From an uncultured Lachnospiraceae bacterium (lineage in GTDB: Bacteria > Bacillota > Clostridia > Lachnospirales > Lachnospiraceae): a DNA stretch of 64,000 nucleotides. Location of the stretch: contig CAJTNC010000004.1 of NCBI GenBank assembly GCA_910577955.1, positions 1 through 64,000 of the forward strand. The letters run 5' to 3'. Shown here piece by piece: positions 49,128-58,677 of this stretch (positions are counted from its first letter, which is position 1; every line of letters starts with the position of its first letter). The notes beneath the pieces were generated by a model. That model had not been told where the DNA came from. It made no database searches and saw only the letters and a list, made by a program, of their open reading frames with translations. The position numbers were made by a program, and so were the translations under genes.

Positions 49128-49961
49128 TCAATCCAGATTCAGTTTTCGGCTCATGATATATGAACAGATCCAGTAGAGGCCGACGCACAGACCGCCCATG
49201 ATGAGCAGTGAGATAAACATGCCAAAGAGCCATGTTCCCGTGGAGATGTTGTCAAAATCATAGTAGGATGAATAGAAGTTGGAAAGCGGGATGGAAAGGA
49301 TTTGGCGAAACATCCGCAATACAAAGCGGAGTCCGAAATAGGCCACAATGGCGCCGCCGATCTTGTGTTTGTTCCAAAGCTGCCCGAGACAGATGCAGGC
49401 GTAGATAAACAGGATATTGTAGAACAGTGAACATATCCCGAGCAAGATCAGCCAGAGGAAAAACATGGAAACAGGAATGGCAAGCGCGTCCCTCATTTCT
49501 TCGATGGCGAGGGCAAACAGATCAAAAAACTCTTCAAAAAAACGAATGACACTCGTGTCAGATAAATAGGAAAAACCGACGGTGGCAATCACCAGAACAC
49601 TGATCGTGATAGCGGCGACGGAAACTAACTTCCAGAGGGCGGCGACGAAGATCTTGGACAGCAGGAGGTCGGAAGTCTTGACCGGCAGAGTGAACATCAG
49701 GTATCCTTCGTCGGTAAAAAAATTTTTATAGAAGCGTATGGCAGTGCAGAGAGTGACGCAGAAAGAAAGCGCTGCCAGCGCGAAAGCATATGCGAGAAAC
49801 GTCAGGCTGGCAAACAGATTCACAAAAATATTATCCTGCTCCCAGAAGGACGTCATGAAACTGCTCATCAGGATCAGAGTGACAACGGCCAGAACGATCA
49901 TGGCAATCATCGGAGCAAAAGAAAAACTTTTCCATTCTTGTCTGAATAATTTTTTTAACAT
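49128..49961 (-). CDS. ABC transporter permease (exporter type)
   Basis: A 277-residue membrane protein with about six helices and a short cytoplasmic start MLKKLFRQEWKSFSF. The overall layout matches ABC-2-type permeases that pair with a single small ATPase. FYKNFFTDEGYLMFTLPVKT is a stretch typical of clostridial members. The start overlaps the ATPase gene's stop by 7 nt, so the two are co-transcribed, ATPase first. Substrate unknown; peptides or drugs are usual for this type. Confidence 0.85.
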   Translation of the reverse strand: MLKKLFRQEWKSFSFAPMIAMIVLAVVTLILMSSFMTSFWEQDNIFVNLFASLTFLAYAFALAALSFCVTLCTAIRFYKNFFTDEGYLMFTLPVKTSDLLLSKIFVAALWKLVSVAAITISVLVIATVGFSYLSDTSVIRFFEEFFDLFALAIEEMRDALAIPVSMFFLWLILLGICSLFYNILFIYACICLGQLWNKHKIGGAIVAYFGLRFVLRMFRQILSIPLSNFYSSYYDFDNISTGTWLFGMFISLLIMGGLCVGLYWICSYIMSRKLNLD

Positions 49962-50665
49962 GCAAATACCTCCCGAAAATAAGCGTCTACCGATTTGCCG
50001 TGTGCTCTGCGCACCGCTTCCGCCGGCGCATGCATGATAGCCTGTCCGTAGCGGATAAAGATCACTTCATCCAAGATCTGCTCGATATCCGAGATGAGGT
50101 GGGTGGAGAGCAGAATGGAGGACTGCGGATTGTAATTTGTCATGATCGTATGTAAAATATAGTCTCTGGCCGCCGGATCCACACCCGCGATCGGCTCATC
50201 CAGAATATATAATTCGGCCTGCCTGCTCATCACAAGAATAAGCTGGATCTTCTCTTTCGTGCCTTTAGACAGTGTCTTTAACTGTGCGGCAGGCGGAATA
50301 GCCAACATCTGCAGCATATTGTAGGCGCGCTCAATGGAGAAGTCCTGATAAAACTGCGCAAAAAAGGAGATGATGTCTTTCACCTTCATACCTGCGGGCA
50401 GATAGGTGCGCTCCGGCAGGTAGGAGATGACCGCTTTGGACGCCGGGCCGGGAGGCATGCCGTTTATGAGGATGTTCCCGCTTGTGGGCGTCAGCAGTCC
50501 GTTGATCATTTTTATCATGGTCGTCTTGCCGCTGCCGTTTGGGCCGAGAAGCCCGATGATGCGTCCCCTCGGGATAATCAGATTCATTCGGTTCACTGCC
50601 AGTTTGGAACCGTTATATATTTTTGTCAATCCTTGCAATTCAACTAAAGGTTTCGATAGATCCAT
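49955..50665 (-). CDS. ABC transporter ATPase (exporter type)
   Basis: 236 residues: Walker A GPNGSGKTTMIKM, signature LSKGTKEKIQLIL and Walker B LYILDEPIAGVDP with the H-loop in LLSTHLISDIEQI. I chose the ATG at 50665 because GGAGA lies about 8 nt upstream; the frame extends to 50689. Such ATPases in Firmicutes often follow a GntR (YtrA-like) repressor, which is absent here. It faces away from the DUF5717-type operon across a 186-bp divergent region. Confidence 0.9.
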   Translation of the reverse strand: MDLSKPLVELQGLTKIYNGSKLAVNRMNLIIPRGRIIGLLGPNGSGKTTMIKMINGLLTPTSGNILINGMPPGPASKAVISYLPERTYLPAGMKVKDIISFFAQFYQDFSIERAYNMLQMLAIPPAAQLKTLSKGTKEKIQLILVMSRQAELYILDEPIAGVDPAARDYILHTIMTNYNPQSSILLSTHLISDIEQILDEVIFIRYGQAIMHAPAEAVRRAHGKSVDAYFREVFAC

Positions 50666-50801
50666 GGCGATTTCTCCAGACTGTATCACAAATGTGCCGG
50701 GTTTTCAAGTTAACAGAATGAATCCTGCGGAAAAACGTTCTCCGCAGACAGGCAAAGCCTGTTTTCAGTATACCGCATTTTTTGATTTTAGACAACTATT
50801 G

Positions 50802-50830
50802 TTGCGAAACCTTGTTGCTTGATATATACT
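50802..50830 (+). promoter_or_regulatory. Sigma-A promoter of the four-gene solenoid/ATPase operon
   Basis: TTGCGA, a 17-bp spacer and TATACT lie 22 bp before the first gene, with AGAGG as ribosome-binding site. Confidence 0.6.
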
Positions 50831-50851
50831 TAGAAGAAGAGGTTAACAGCT

Positions 50852-53800
50852 ATGCGCGAAGTAATTGACAGAATTTTAGACGGAAAATTTGAATATGATA
50901 GGGGCGAGTTGTCTTTTTCCGAGAGCAGGATCGAGATCGATCTGCGGGCGGGAGAAGACTATGAGGGCTGCTTTTATTTGAACGGGGATCCCGAATATAT
51001 TGTAAACGGATATATATATACCTCGGACAGCAGGATGGAGTGCCTGACGAAGCAGTTTTCCGGTACAGGGGAGGAGATCGGCTATCTGTTCCACGGGAAA
51101 GGTATGGAGGCCGGTGATGTGCTGCAGGGGAGTTTTTATGTTGTCAGCAATCAGGGAGAGTACGAACTGCCTTTTGTAGTGATGACCGCCGGAAAAACGA
51201 TGACGACCAGCCTCGGGGAGATGAAGAACCTGTTTCATTTTGCGAATTTGGCAAAAAGCAGCTGGGAGGAGGGCGTACGGCTTTTTTACCATCCGGACTT
51301 TGTAAAAATATTTGAAAACAGCGACAGGAAATATAAGAGTCTGTACAGAGGACTTTCCAGGCAGTATGGAAATGAGCGCAATGTGGAGGAATTTCTGATT
51401 GCGATCCATAAAAAGCAGAAAGTCAATTATATTATTGATGAAGATAAACTGCGCCTTGCGGACGTGGAGGAGGGGATAAGCCGCCACGAAGTGCTCCTCA
51501 CTAAAAACGGATGGGGCTACAGTTACCTTCAGGTGGAGGTGAACGGAGATTTCCTGTCTGTGGATAAGACAGCTCTCTGCGACGATGATTTTCTGGGAAA
51601 CCGCTGTCATTTTCACTATTATGTAAATCGGGAAAAACTTCATAAAGGGATCAATTACGGGAATCTGCGGTTTTTTAACTGTTTTATGGAGACGTCGATT
51701 CCGATTGAAGTGAAGATGACGGATGATAGCTATAAGGAAGGGATTTTAGAGCGAAAAAAGAAGGAACTCCATGTCCGGGTGATGGAATACTACGGGGCTT
51801 TCCGAATGAGAAAGATCAGTACAAAGACATGGCTTGCCAGAAACTATGAACTGATGGACCAGTGGGGCGAACTGGATACGGCGGATCCGGAACCGAAGTT
51901 ATACCGCGCCCACCTGCTGCTCACGGAGGGCAGAACAAATGAGGCGGGGTGGATGTTGGAGCAGGCGCACAATGCGATCCTTCAAAGCGACAGGATGGAG
52001 CGCGCTCTCTGGTGCTATTACCTGTATCTGAGTACGCTGCGCGGAAAAGATGAGCGCTATGTGAATCATATTGCGGAGGAGGTGGCTTTTTCCTATGAGA
52101 AAGAGCCGGACAACTGGCGTATAGGATGGCTTTTGCTCTATCTGGCGCCGGAGTACAGCATGTCCTACGCGAAAAAATGGATGTTTATCAAGGAGCAATT
52201 TGAGAGAGGATGTACCAGTCCGGTATTTTATATTGAAGCGCTTTTGCTCATAAAAGCGGAGCCTTCCCTCTTTATGGAGCTGGGGGACTTTGAAGTGCAG
52301 ATGCTGCGCTACGCGGCAAAGCATGATTTGCTGACCGACGAGATCGTCATGCAGCTGCATTATCTGATACCGAGAAAGACGGGGTATGAGGAAGGACTTT
52401 TGGAGATTCTGGGGAAGAGCTATGATTGGAAACCGGACTCCGAGACATTGCAGAATATCTGTACACTGCTTATCAGGACAAATCGCAGGGGACCCGAGGA
52501 TTTTCGTTTCTATGCCGCAGGGGTGGAGGAGAATCTGCGGATCACAAAATTGTACGAGTATTATATGTACAGTCTGGATATGAAGGAAATTGTCAGATTA
52601 CCGAAAGTGATCTATATGTATTTTGCCTACCATAATAATCTGGACTGGGAAAGAAGCGCGTATCTGTATGCGTCTTTGTTGAAATTCCGGACGGAGCTGC
52701 CGGATCTGTACGAGAAAGAGCGTTTCCATATACAGGAATTTGCGGTGCAGATGATCCAGAAGGGGCTTATCAACAAACATCTCGCTTTTTTGTATAAACA
52801 GGTGGTGGCCGGAGATGTCATGTTGGAGAAGACGGACGGGAAGCTGGCGCCGCTGTTGTTTTCGGTGCATGTAAGAACAACGGACCCGCGGATGCGCAAG
52901 CTGATCGTGCTGTATGCAAAAGAAAAAGAAGAAAAAAGCGCAGTATTAACCGACGGGCAGGCGGTGCTGCCGCTTTACGGGGAAGATTATACGCTGTTTT
53001 TGGAGGACGGTGCAGGAAACCGTCATGTTCCTTTTGAGGAGTTGATGAAGGAACGTCTCTTTACGGAGGAGGGGCTTTTGGAGAAGGCGAAAGAGAGAGA
53101 TTTCCAGACTCTTCCGTTGCAGATCAGTCTCTGCGAAGAGTACAGGATGGGCATGACCGCAGAAAATATCAGGCGTTATGAGAGGATATTTGAAAGCGGC
53201 GAAGTGACACCCGAGTACAAACGGACGATCATACCGGGGATGGCAAAATTCTATTTTGATAACGATAAGATAGAGGAGTTGGATGCGTTTCTTGAAAAAA
53301 TTTCTCCTGAGCTGTTAGATGCGGAGAGACGGGGGGAGATGATACAGTATCTGACTTTGCGGGAGAAGCAGGAGACAGCCCTCGAGTGGATCAAAGAGTA
53401 CGGCGTAAACGGTATCGCACCAAAGATCCTGATGAGGCTGGCTTCCAAAATGATCGAGAGCTTGAACCGGACGGAAGAGCAAACCGTGCTGTCTATGTGC
53501 TTTTATGCATTCCGCAAGGGCAAGGCGGATATGACGACGCTCCTCTATCTGATGGAATATTATGAAAGCGGTACAAAGCAGCTGAGGGATATTTGGAAAG
53601 CGGCGCTGGAAAAAGGGATAGACGTACATAGTTTCAGTGAACGGATCCTGACACAGATGTTATATTCCGGCGGCTTTGTGGGGGAAGTGGCGGATATATT
53701 CAGCAAAGCGGTGGAGAGGGATGCGGACATTTCTCTGGAAAAGGCGTTCATTTCCAAATGTGCCTACGATTATTTTGTGAAAAATCAGGTGACAGAGGAC

Positions 53801-54418
53801 GTGGTCTTTGAGGAGATCGGAAGATTTTTGAGATTGGGGGAGCAGATGCAGAGAATCTGCGTCCTCGCCTATACGAGATATTATGCGGAAAACAGATATA
53901 AAATGAGGCGGGGGACGGAGAAGATTTTGTCGGACTGTATGAAACGGCTGTCGGAGGAGGGGATCGTTTTGCCCTGCTTTCCGGCATGTGCGGATATCTG
54001 TCCGGCGTTGCGGCGCTTTAGCGACAAGACCATACTGGAACACAGGGCAAAGCCGGGACGCAGAGCGTATTTGTATTATATGATCGAACCCGGGGAGGAG
54101 GATTACCGAAAAATAGAGATGAAAGAGATCTATGAGGGAGTCTTTGTCAACATGTTTGTACTGTTTTTCGGGGAGAAATTATTTTATTATATCGGGGAGT
54201 CGGACGGAGAAGAAAACGGGGGAAAAGAAGAGATCACCGGCAGCGGCTGTATCTCCGGCAGCGATCTGGAAAGCGATGTGCTGGGGAGCCGTTTTCGCAT
54301 GCTGAACGATACGGTCATCGCTGAAGCGCTGCAGGACTATGATACTGTGGAGCAGATGCTGATGGCATATGAAAAAACAGACAGGATGCAGAAAGAGTTG
54401 TTTAACCTATGCAAATAA
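50852..54418 (+). CDS. Very large DUF5717-type protein of unknown function
   Basis: 1188 residues, no signal peptide or membrane helix. Residues about 1-110 look like a beta-sandwich (YEGCFYLNGDPEYIVNGYIY). The region from about 300 to 1040 is strongly helical and repeat-like (RAHLLLTEGRTNEAGWMLEQ and similar helix pairs), suggesting an alpha-solenoid scaffold. A second beta region is near 690-730, and a C-terminal beta region contains RRAYLYYMIEPGEEDY. I believe this is family DUF5717 of Lachnospiraceae. The stop overlaps the next gene by 10 nt. With an Hsp70/actin-like protein next to it, a scaffold or client-handling role is plausible but unproven. Confidence 0.75.
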   Translation: MREVIDRILDGKFEYDRGELSFSESRIEIDLRAGEDYEGCFYLNGDPEYIVNGYIYTSDSRMECLTKQFSGTGEEIGYLFHGKGMEAGDVLQGSFYVVSNQGEYELPFVVMTAGKTMTTSLGEMKNLFHFANLAKSSWEEGVRLFYHPDFVKIFENSDRKYKSLYRGLSRQYGNERNVEEFLIAIHKKQKVNYIIDEDKLRLADVEEGISRHEVLLTKNGWGYSYLQVEVNGDFLSVDKTALCDDDFLGNRCHFHYYVNREKLHKGINYGNLRFFNCFMETSIPIEVKMTDDSYKEGILERKKKELHVRVMEYYGAFRMRKISTKTWLARNYELMDQWGELDTADPEPKLYRAHLLLTEGRTNEAGWMLEQAHNAILQSDRMERALWCYYLYLSTLRGKDERYVNHIAEEVAFSYEKEPDNWRIGWLLLYLAPEYSMSYAKKWMFIKEQFERGCTSPVFYIEALLLIKAEPSLFMELGDFEVQMLRYAAKHDLLTDEIVMQLHYLIPRKTGYEEGLLEILGKSYDWKPDSETLQNICTLLIRTNRRGPEDFRFYAAGVEENLRITKLYEYYMYSLDMKEIVRLPKVIYMYFAYHNNLDWERSAYLYASLLKFRTELPDLYEKERFHIQEFAVQMIQKGLINKHLAFLYKQVVAGDVMLEKTDGKLAPLLFSVHVRTTDPRMRKLIVLYAKEKEEKSAVLTDGQAVLPLYGEDYTLFLEDGAGNRHVPFEELMKERLFTEEGLLEKAKERDFQTLPLQISLCEEYRMGMTAENIRRYERIFESGEVTPEYKRTIIPGMAKFYFDNDKIEELDAFLEKISPELLDAERRGEMIQYLTLREKQETALEWIKEYGVNGIAPKILMRLASKMIESLNRTEEQTVLSMCFYAFRKGKADMTTLLYLMEYYESGTKQLRDIWKAALEKGIDVHSFSERILTQMLYSGGFVGEVADIFSKAVERDADISLEKAFISKCAYDYFVKNQVTEDVVFEEIGRFLRLGEQMQRICVLAYTRYYAENRYKMRRGTEKILSDCMKRLSEEGIVLPCFPACADICPALRRFSDKTILEHRAKPGRRAYLYYMIEPGEEDYRKIEMKEIYEGVFVNMFVLFFGEKLFYYIGESDGEENGGKEEITGSGCISGSDLESDVLGSRFRMLNDTVIAEALQDYDTVEQMLMAYEKTDRMQKELFNLCK

Positions 54419-55737
54419 AAAATCTTGCGGAGAAAAACAATAAATATATGGTCGGATTTGATCTGGGAGACAGGGACGCCCAGATCAGTTTCTGCAGCGT
54501 GCAGCAGCCGGAGGCGGAGACATTGCCCGCGGTGGCCGGGACAAAGCGCTACAACATTCCTGTTGTGCTTTGTAAACGAAAAGGCGTAAATCAGTGGGTT
54601 TACGGCAGAGAGGCGCTGCGCCTTGCCGGGGAGGGGGAGGGAACCCTCGCTGAAAATTTGTTTTTCGGAGCTCTGGAGGATAAAAATACCGTGATAGAAG
54701 GCGTATCTTACGATGCGCTGACATTGCTCGCACTCTTTGTGAAAAAATGTTTCGGGCTTTTTAGTACGGTGGCTCCCCTTGATAAAATAGAAGTGTTGAT
54801 GTTTACGGCGGGAGAATCTGACGGACGTGTCATTGAAGTGATGAAGCAGGTGGTGGAAACGCTGGGGTTTGCCAATACAAAAGTATACTTTCAAAATCAT
54901 GAGGAAAGCTACTATTATTACTTGCTGCATCAGCCGCCCGAGTTTAGGTTTTCGGGTTCTCTGATACTGGATTTTGAGGAGAGCCTCAGGGCTTATCTGT
55001 TAGAATGGAACAAGCGGACGACGCCGGTGGTATCTTTTGTGACAAAAGCAGAATTTCAGGATTGCAGAGAACCTTTCTGGTCGGAGGATGAGACGCTGAA
55101 AAAGCGGCAGATGGAGGAATTAGATCAGTATTTTCTGGACAACGTGATAGGGATATTCCAGAACAGGAATATCGGATCGGTATATTTGGTCGGAAGCGGT
55201 TTTCAGGAGGAGTGGGCGGATCGGAGCCTACAGTATATCTGCAGGGGGCGCAGAGTTTTTAAGGGGAACAATCTTTACAGCAGAGGTGCGGCTTTCGGAG
55301 CTTTTGAAAGACTATGTCCTACAAAAGAGGGAAAAGAACACATCTTTTTGGGGAGAGACAAGTTAAAGACTAATATCGGCCTGCAGGTGCTCAGAGAGGG
55401 GAAAGAAGTGTATCTGGCGCTTTTGGATGCCGGAATCAACTGGTATGACGCGTTGTGCGAGAAAGAGTTTTATCTGGAATCGGGAAACAGTTTTCAGATT
55501 ACGCTCACCCCTTTGACGAACGTGTTTCCGGAGGGGGAAGCGGCCGGAAAATATCCTGTCCGCTGTGAAATGATAGAATTGCCGGAACTGCCGGAGAGGC
55601 CTGACGGCGTCACAAGACTGCGGATCACAATGACCATGCGGGACGCGGAGACTCTCTGTGTTAGGATGGAGGATCTGGGGTTCGGAGAGATTTATAAGAC
55701 GTCGGGGAAAGTATGGGAAGTTGATATCCTGTTGTAG
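54409..55737 (+). CDS. Hsp70/actin-like ATPase homologue (DUF5716 type)
   Basis: 442 residues. MVGFDLGDRDAQISF (about 14-28) resembles the phosphate-1 loop of the Hsp70/actin fold. SLILDFEESLRAYLL (about 184) occupies the phosphate-2 position and VYLVGSGFQEEW (about 257) the adenosine motif. The second motif lacks the usual glycines, so ATPase activity is not certain. The C-terminal 90 residues are beta-rich (RLRITMTMRDAETLCVRMEDLG), like an Hsp70 substrate-binding beta domain. I believe the family is DUF5716. It overlaps the solenoid gene upstream, which suggests the two proteins work as a complex. Confidence 0.75.
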   Translation: MQIKNLAEKNNKYMVGFDLGDRDAQISFCSVQQPEAETLPAVAGTKRYNIPVVLCKRKGVNQWVYGREALRLAGEGEGTLAENLFFGALEDKNTVIEGVSYDALTLLALFVKKCFGLFSTVAPLDKIEVLMFTAGESDGRVIEVMKQVVETLGFANTKVYFQNHEESYYYYLLHQPPEFRFSGSLILDFEESLRAYLLEWNKRTTPVVSFVTKAEFQDCREPFWSEDETLKKRQMEELDQYFLDNVIGIFQNRNIGSVYLVGSGFQEEWADRSLQYICRGRRVFKGNNLYSRGAAFGAFERLCPTKEGKEHIFLGRDKLKTNIGLQVLREGKEVYLALLDAGINWYDALCEKEFYLESGNSFQITLTPLTNVFPEGEAAGKYPVRCEMIELPELPERPDGVTRLRITMTMRDAETLCVRMEDLGFGEIYKTSGKVWEVDILL

Positions 55738-55750
55738 GAATGAGGAAAAA

Positions 55751-56578
55751 ATGGGAAGATTAGTGGAAACGACGGGGAACTATGCAGAGGTTCCTTACTA
55801 CATTGCACAGACGGACACGTCGGTATATTGTCTGGAGGAACTGTGTTTTGTGCTCTGTCAGAATACTTTTTTGTTGGACAGAGGGCTTTTGGATCAGAGG
55901 CTGGTGAGATGGCTGGAGGTGGAGTGCGGGTTAAAGGAGTTGGCCAGACTGCTTTACGGCCTGATTAGCGGGAATGCATCCCCCAGCGCTTTTGTAGGGG
56001 TGATACTGGAGCATGCTCATTTTGGTACGGAAAAACAGAGAAGGGAGACAGAGGAACAGCTGCGCCTCGGAGCGGATGTGGACGCTTCTGTCAGAAGAAA
56101 GAATTTTGCCGATTATCTGGTGGAGCATGAACGTTATATACAGGCTGTCATGGAATATGAGAAGGTGTTGGAGGAGATACCTGACATGAACCATGTGATG
56201 CGTTCACAGTTGTTGTACAATAAGGGAGTGGCGCTCTGCCGGCTGTTTTCCTTCGAGGAGGCGGCGGAGGCATTTTTTGCAGCGTATCAGGAAAATCCGG
56301 AAAATGAGCCGGCTGCCGTTTCCTATCTTGAGGCCCTTAGAATGAGTCTTCCGGAGACAGACTATATCGCTTTTATCGCAGGCAATCCGGAATGGCACGA
56401 ACAGTCGCTGGAGGTGGAAAAACGGATGGATGCGGCGCAGACGGAGTACGAAAACTCCGGGGAATATCTGGAACTGAGAGAACTTTTGAAGGAGCGGGAC
56501 GCCGTTTATTATGAGACGGTTTCAGGGAAGCTTGTCCGGATGCAGAAAAAATACAGAGAGATGGTGGCACAGCCATGA
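55751..56578 (+). CDS. TPR-like protein of the solenoid/ATPase operon
   Basis: 275 residues starting at 55751 (GAGGAAAAA upstream; the same frame extends into the previous gene). After an N-terminal region with YYIAQTDTSVYCLEELCFVLCQN, the central part has TPR-like helices (RYIQAVMEYEKVLEEIP, LLYNKGVALCRLFSFEEAAEAFFAAY, YQENPENEPAAVSYLEAL). The C-terminus is a charged helix. Its stop overlaps the next start by 4 nt. TPRs commonly bind Hsp70-type tails or scaffold proteins, which suits the neighbours. No specific function is known to me. Confidence 0.75.
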   Translation: MGRLVETTGNYAEVPYYIAQTDTSVYCLEELCFVLCQNTFLLDRGLLDQRLVRWLEVECGLKELARLLYGLISGNASPSAFVGVILEHAHFGTEKQRRETEEQLRLGADVDASVRRKNFADYLVEHERYIQAVMEYEKVLEEIPDMNHVMRSQLLYNKGVALCRLFSFEEAAEAFFAAYQENPENEPAAVSYLEALRMSLPETDYIAFIAGNPEWHEQSLEVEKRMDAAQTEYENSGEYLELRELLKERDAVYYETVSGKLVRMQKKYREMVAQP

Positions 56579-57819
56579 GTTTAAAAGAAAAGATCAGATT
56601 TCCGTGGGGGAGATTCTTTGGGAAAAAGGATAGAGAGTGGGTCCCGGTTTGGCAGGAAGACGAGGCAGAGCAGACGCTTCCCGTTTTTCAGCGGAAAAAT
56701 ATCAATATGCACCACAAAGGCGAACGGGAGCAGTATATCAGAAGCTGTCTGGAGCAGATCGCGGATGCGGAGAAGGAGCTGCACCATCTGGAATATGAAT
56801 ATAATATGGTGACTTCCCACCTCACGGACATTGAAGAGTTAGAGCGTTCGCCGGAAGAGATGCGTCTGGAAATTCTGGAGGCGGCGGAAAAGCTGGACTC
56901 GCTGAAAGACGTACAGGAGGATTACAACAACAGAAAAAGTCGTATATCGGAAGCGGATTTTGCAAGAATGGAAAAGGTGGAGGCTGAAGTCGAGGACGGC
57001 ATCAAAAAGCTGCGGGAGGCGGAGGACTATCAGAAACTGGTGAAGGGTGACATGCGGCGCTTAAACGGCGAGCGGCACGCCTATGAATACAGGAGAGAGG
57101 AACTGGAGCAGGAATTGAAGAACGCTTCGGGACTTGCGGGGATCTGCTTTATTGCGCTGGTAAGCGCCTTGATCGTGCTTTTTATTTTGCAGATAACACT
57201 GCAGTTTGATACGAAGATCGGATATGTGTTTGCGGTCTTTCTGGCGGCTGTGGCGATTGTCAAATTATTTTTGAATCACGGAAATGCAGGGCGGGAGATC
57301 GCGAGGGTGGAAAAGGATATCAACCGCCTGATCCTGCTTCAAAACACAGTGAAAATACGTTATGTAAATAACAGAAATCTGTTAAATTATCTGTGTATGA
57401 AGTTTCGTGTGAAAAATTCCGGGGAATTGGAATCCCTCTGGATCAGATACGGGGAGGAGCGGGAGGAGCAGGAGCGGCTCGCCAAAGCCTCCAAAGATTT
57501 TGTCTACTATCAGAAAGAGTATTTGAGGCTTTTGCGGCAGGCGAGGATCCGGGATACCAGCGTTTGGCTCCATCAGGTGGGGGCGGTGCTGCATGAGAGG
57601 GAGATGACGGAACTGCGTCAGAGCCTTGTGGCCCGCAGAAAGATACTCAGGGAACAGATGGATTACAACAGGCAGCTTGCGGCCGCGGCCCAGAAAGAAG
57701 TGACGGATCTGAGCGGGAAATACCCCAGATACAAAGAGGAGATTCTGGGGTTGATTGCCGAGTATGAACAGAGACAGAAATCCGGCAAGGCGGGAGTCCG
57801 CAAAAAAAGGATGAACTGA
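56575..57819 (+). CDS. Coiled-coil protein with two membrane helices
   Basis: 414 residues. Residues about 50-190 form a long coiled coil (EQIADAEKELHHLEYEYNMV). Two membrane helices follow at about 195-218 (ICFIALVSALIVLFILQI) and 224-243 (IGYVFAVFLAAVAIVKLF), then a second coiled coil to the basic C-terminus. The topology would put both coiled coils in the cytoplasm. It is the membrane anchor of the four-gene operon and may tether the solenoid/ATPase complex to the envelope. I do not recognise the family. Confidence 0.75.
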   Translation: MSLKEKIRFPWGRFFGKKDREWVPVWQEDEAEQTLPVFQRKNINMHHKGEREQYIRSCLEQIADAEKELHHLEYEYNMVTSHLTDIEELERSPEEMRLEILEAAEKLDSLKDVQEDYNNRKSRISEADFARMEKVEAEVEDGIKKLREAEDYQKLVKGDMRRLNGERHAYEYRREELEQELKNASGLAGICFIALVSALIVLFILQITLQFDTKIGYVFAVFLAAVAIVKLFLNHGNAGREIARVEKDINRLILLQNTVKIRYVNNRNLLNYLCMKFRVKNSGELESLWIRYGEEREEQERLAKASKDFVYYQKEYLRLLRQARIRDTSVWLHQVGAVLHEREMTELRQSLVARRKILREQMDYNRQLAAAAQKEVTDLSGKYPRYKEEILGLIAEYEQRQKSGKAGVRKKRMN

Positions 57820-57867
57820 GATGCCGGATCGATGGAGGAATGAACAATTGCCCATGTACAATTTTCA

Positions 57868-57896
57868 TTGCATTCAGATCGTTCATGGGGTATGAT
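57868..57896 (+). promoter_or_regulatory. Sigma-A promoter of the purine operon
   Basis: TTGCAT, a 17-bp spacer and TATGAT precede purC by about 75 bp. A short imperfect inverted repeat (CCCATG at 57851, CATGGG at 57884) flanks the -35 box and might be an operator. No guanine riboswitch is seen. Confidence 0.55.
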
Positions 57897-57969
57897 AAAG
57901 GGTGGGTGCAGGAGAGTGAAAGAGACATCCGCCCAAGGAGCACAATGCGAGGAGAAAAGAGGAGAAAAC

Positions 57970-58677
57970 ATGAAGAAACTTGAGCAGCTTTACGAAGGAA
58001 AGGCAAAAAAAGTATTTCTGACGGACGATGCCGACCGGTTGATCGTGGACTACAAAGATGATGCCACCGCTTTTAACGGAGAGAAAAAAGGAACTATCGT
58101 CGGAAAAGGCGCAATCAACAACCGCATGACGAACAAAGTATTCCAGATGTTGGAGAATGAGGGTGTTCCCACACATTATATCGAAGAGCTGAGTGACACA
58201 GAGACGCTTGTTAAGAAAGTGGAGATCGTGCCCCTCGAGGTGATCATCCGGAATGTGGCGGCAGGTTCCTTTTCTAAAAGACTGGGAGTGGAAGAGGGGA
58301 CGCAGTTAGCGATTCCCACGATTGAATTTTCCTATAAAAACGATGATCTGGGCGATCCGCTCATCAACAGTTATTTTGCCGTGGCGCTCAATCTGGCTGA
58401 TTGGGAGGAGATTGAGACGATCAAAAAGTATGCGTTCAAGGTGAACGATGTGCTCAAAGCATATTTTCTGCAGGCGGATATGAAGCTGATCGACTTTAAG
58501 ATCGAATTCGGCCGCCATCACGGGGAGATCATTTTAGCGGATGAGGTGAGTCCCGATACCTGCAGGCTGTGGGACGTGCATACAAATGAGAAACTGGATA
58601 AAGATCGTTTCCGCAGAGATTTGGGAAACGTGGAAGAAGCTTATAACGAAGTGTTTAAAAGATTGGGATTGGAATAA
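57970..58677 (+). CDS. purC: Phosphoribosylaminoimidazole-succinocarboxamide synthase
   Basis: 235 residues. LYEGKAKKVFLTDDADRLIVDYKDDATAF (read in parts) and the SAICAR-synthetase signatures VPLEVIIRNVAAGS and LIDFKIEFGR are complete. It joins aspartate to CAIR using ATP in purine synthesis. The start at 57970 has GAGGAG 5 nt upstream, and the 34 codons before it overlap the promoter. Its TAA overlaps the purF ATG by 1 nt. Confidence 0.97.
   Translation: MKKLEQLYEGKAKKVFLTDDADRLIVDYKDDATAFNGEKKGTIVGKGAINNRMTNKVFQMLENEGVPTHYIEELSDTETLVKKVEIVPLEVIIRNVAAGSFSKRLGVEEGTQLAIPTIEFSYKNDDLGDPLINSYFAVALNLADWEEIETIKKYAFKVNDVLKAYFLQADMKLIDFKIEFGRHHGEIILADEVSPDTCRLWDVHTNEKLDKDRFRRDLGNVEEAYNEVFKRLGLE

Noticed and set aside
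57843..57890. Possible guanine or other purine riboswitch before purC
   Set aside because: No conserved riboswitch core is visible; only a short imperfect inverted repeat near the promoter.
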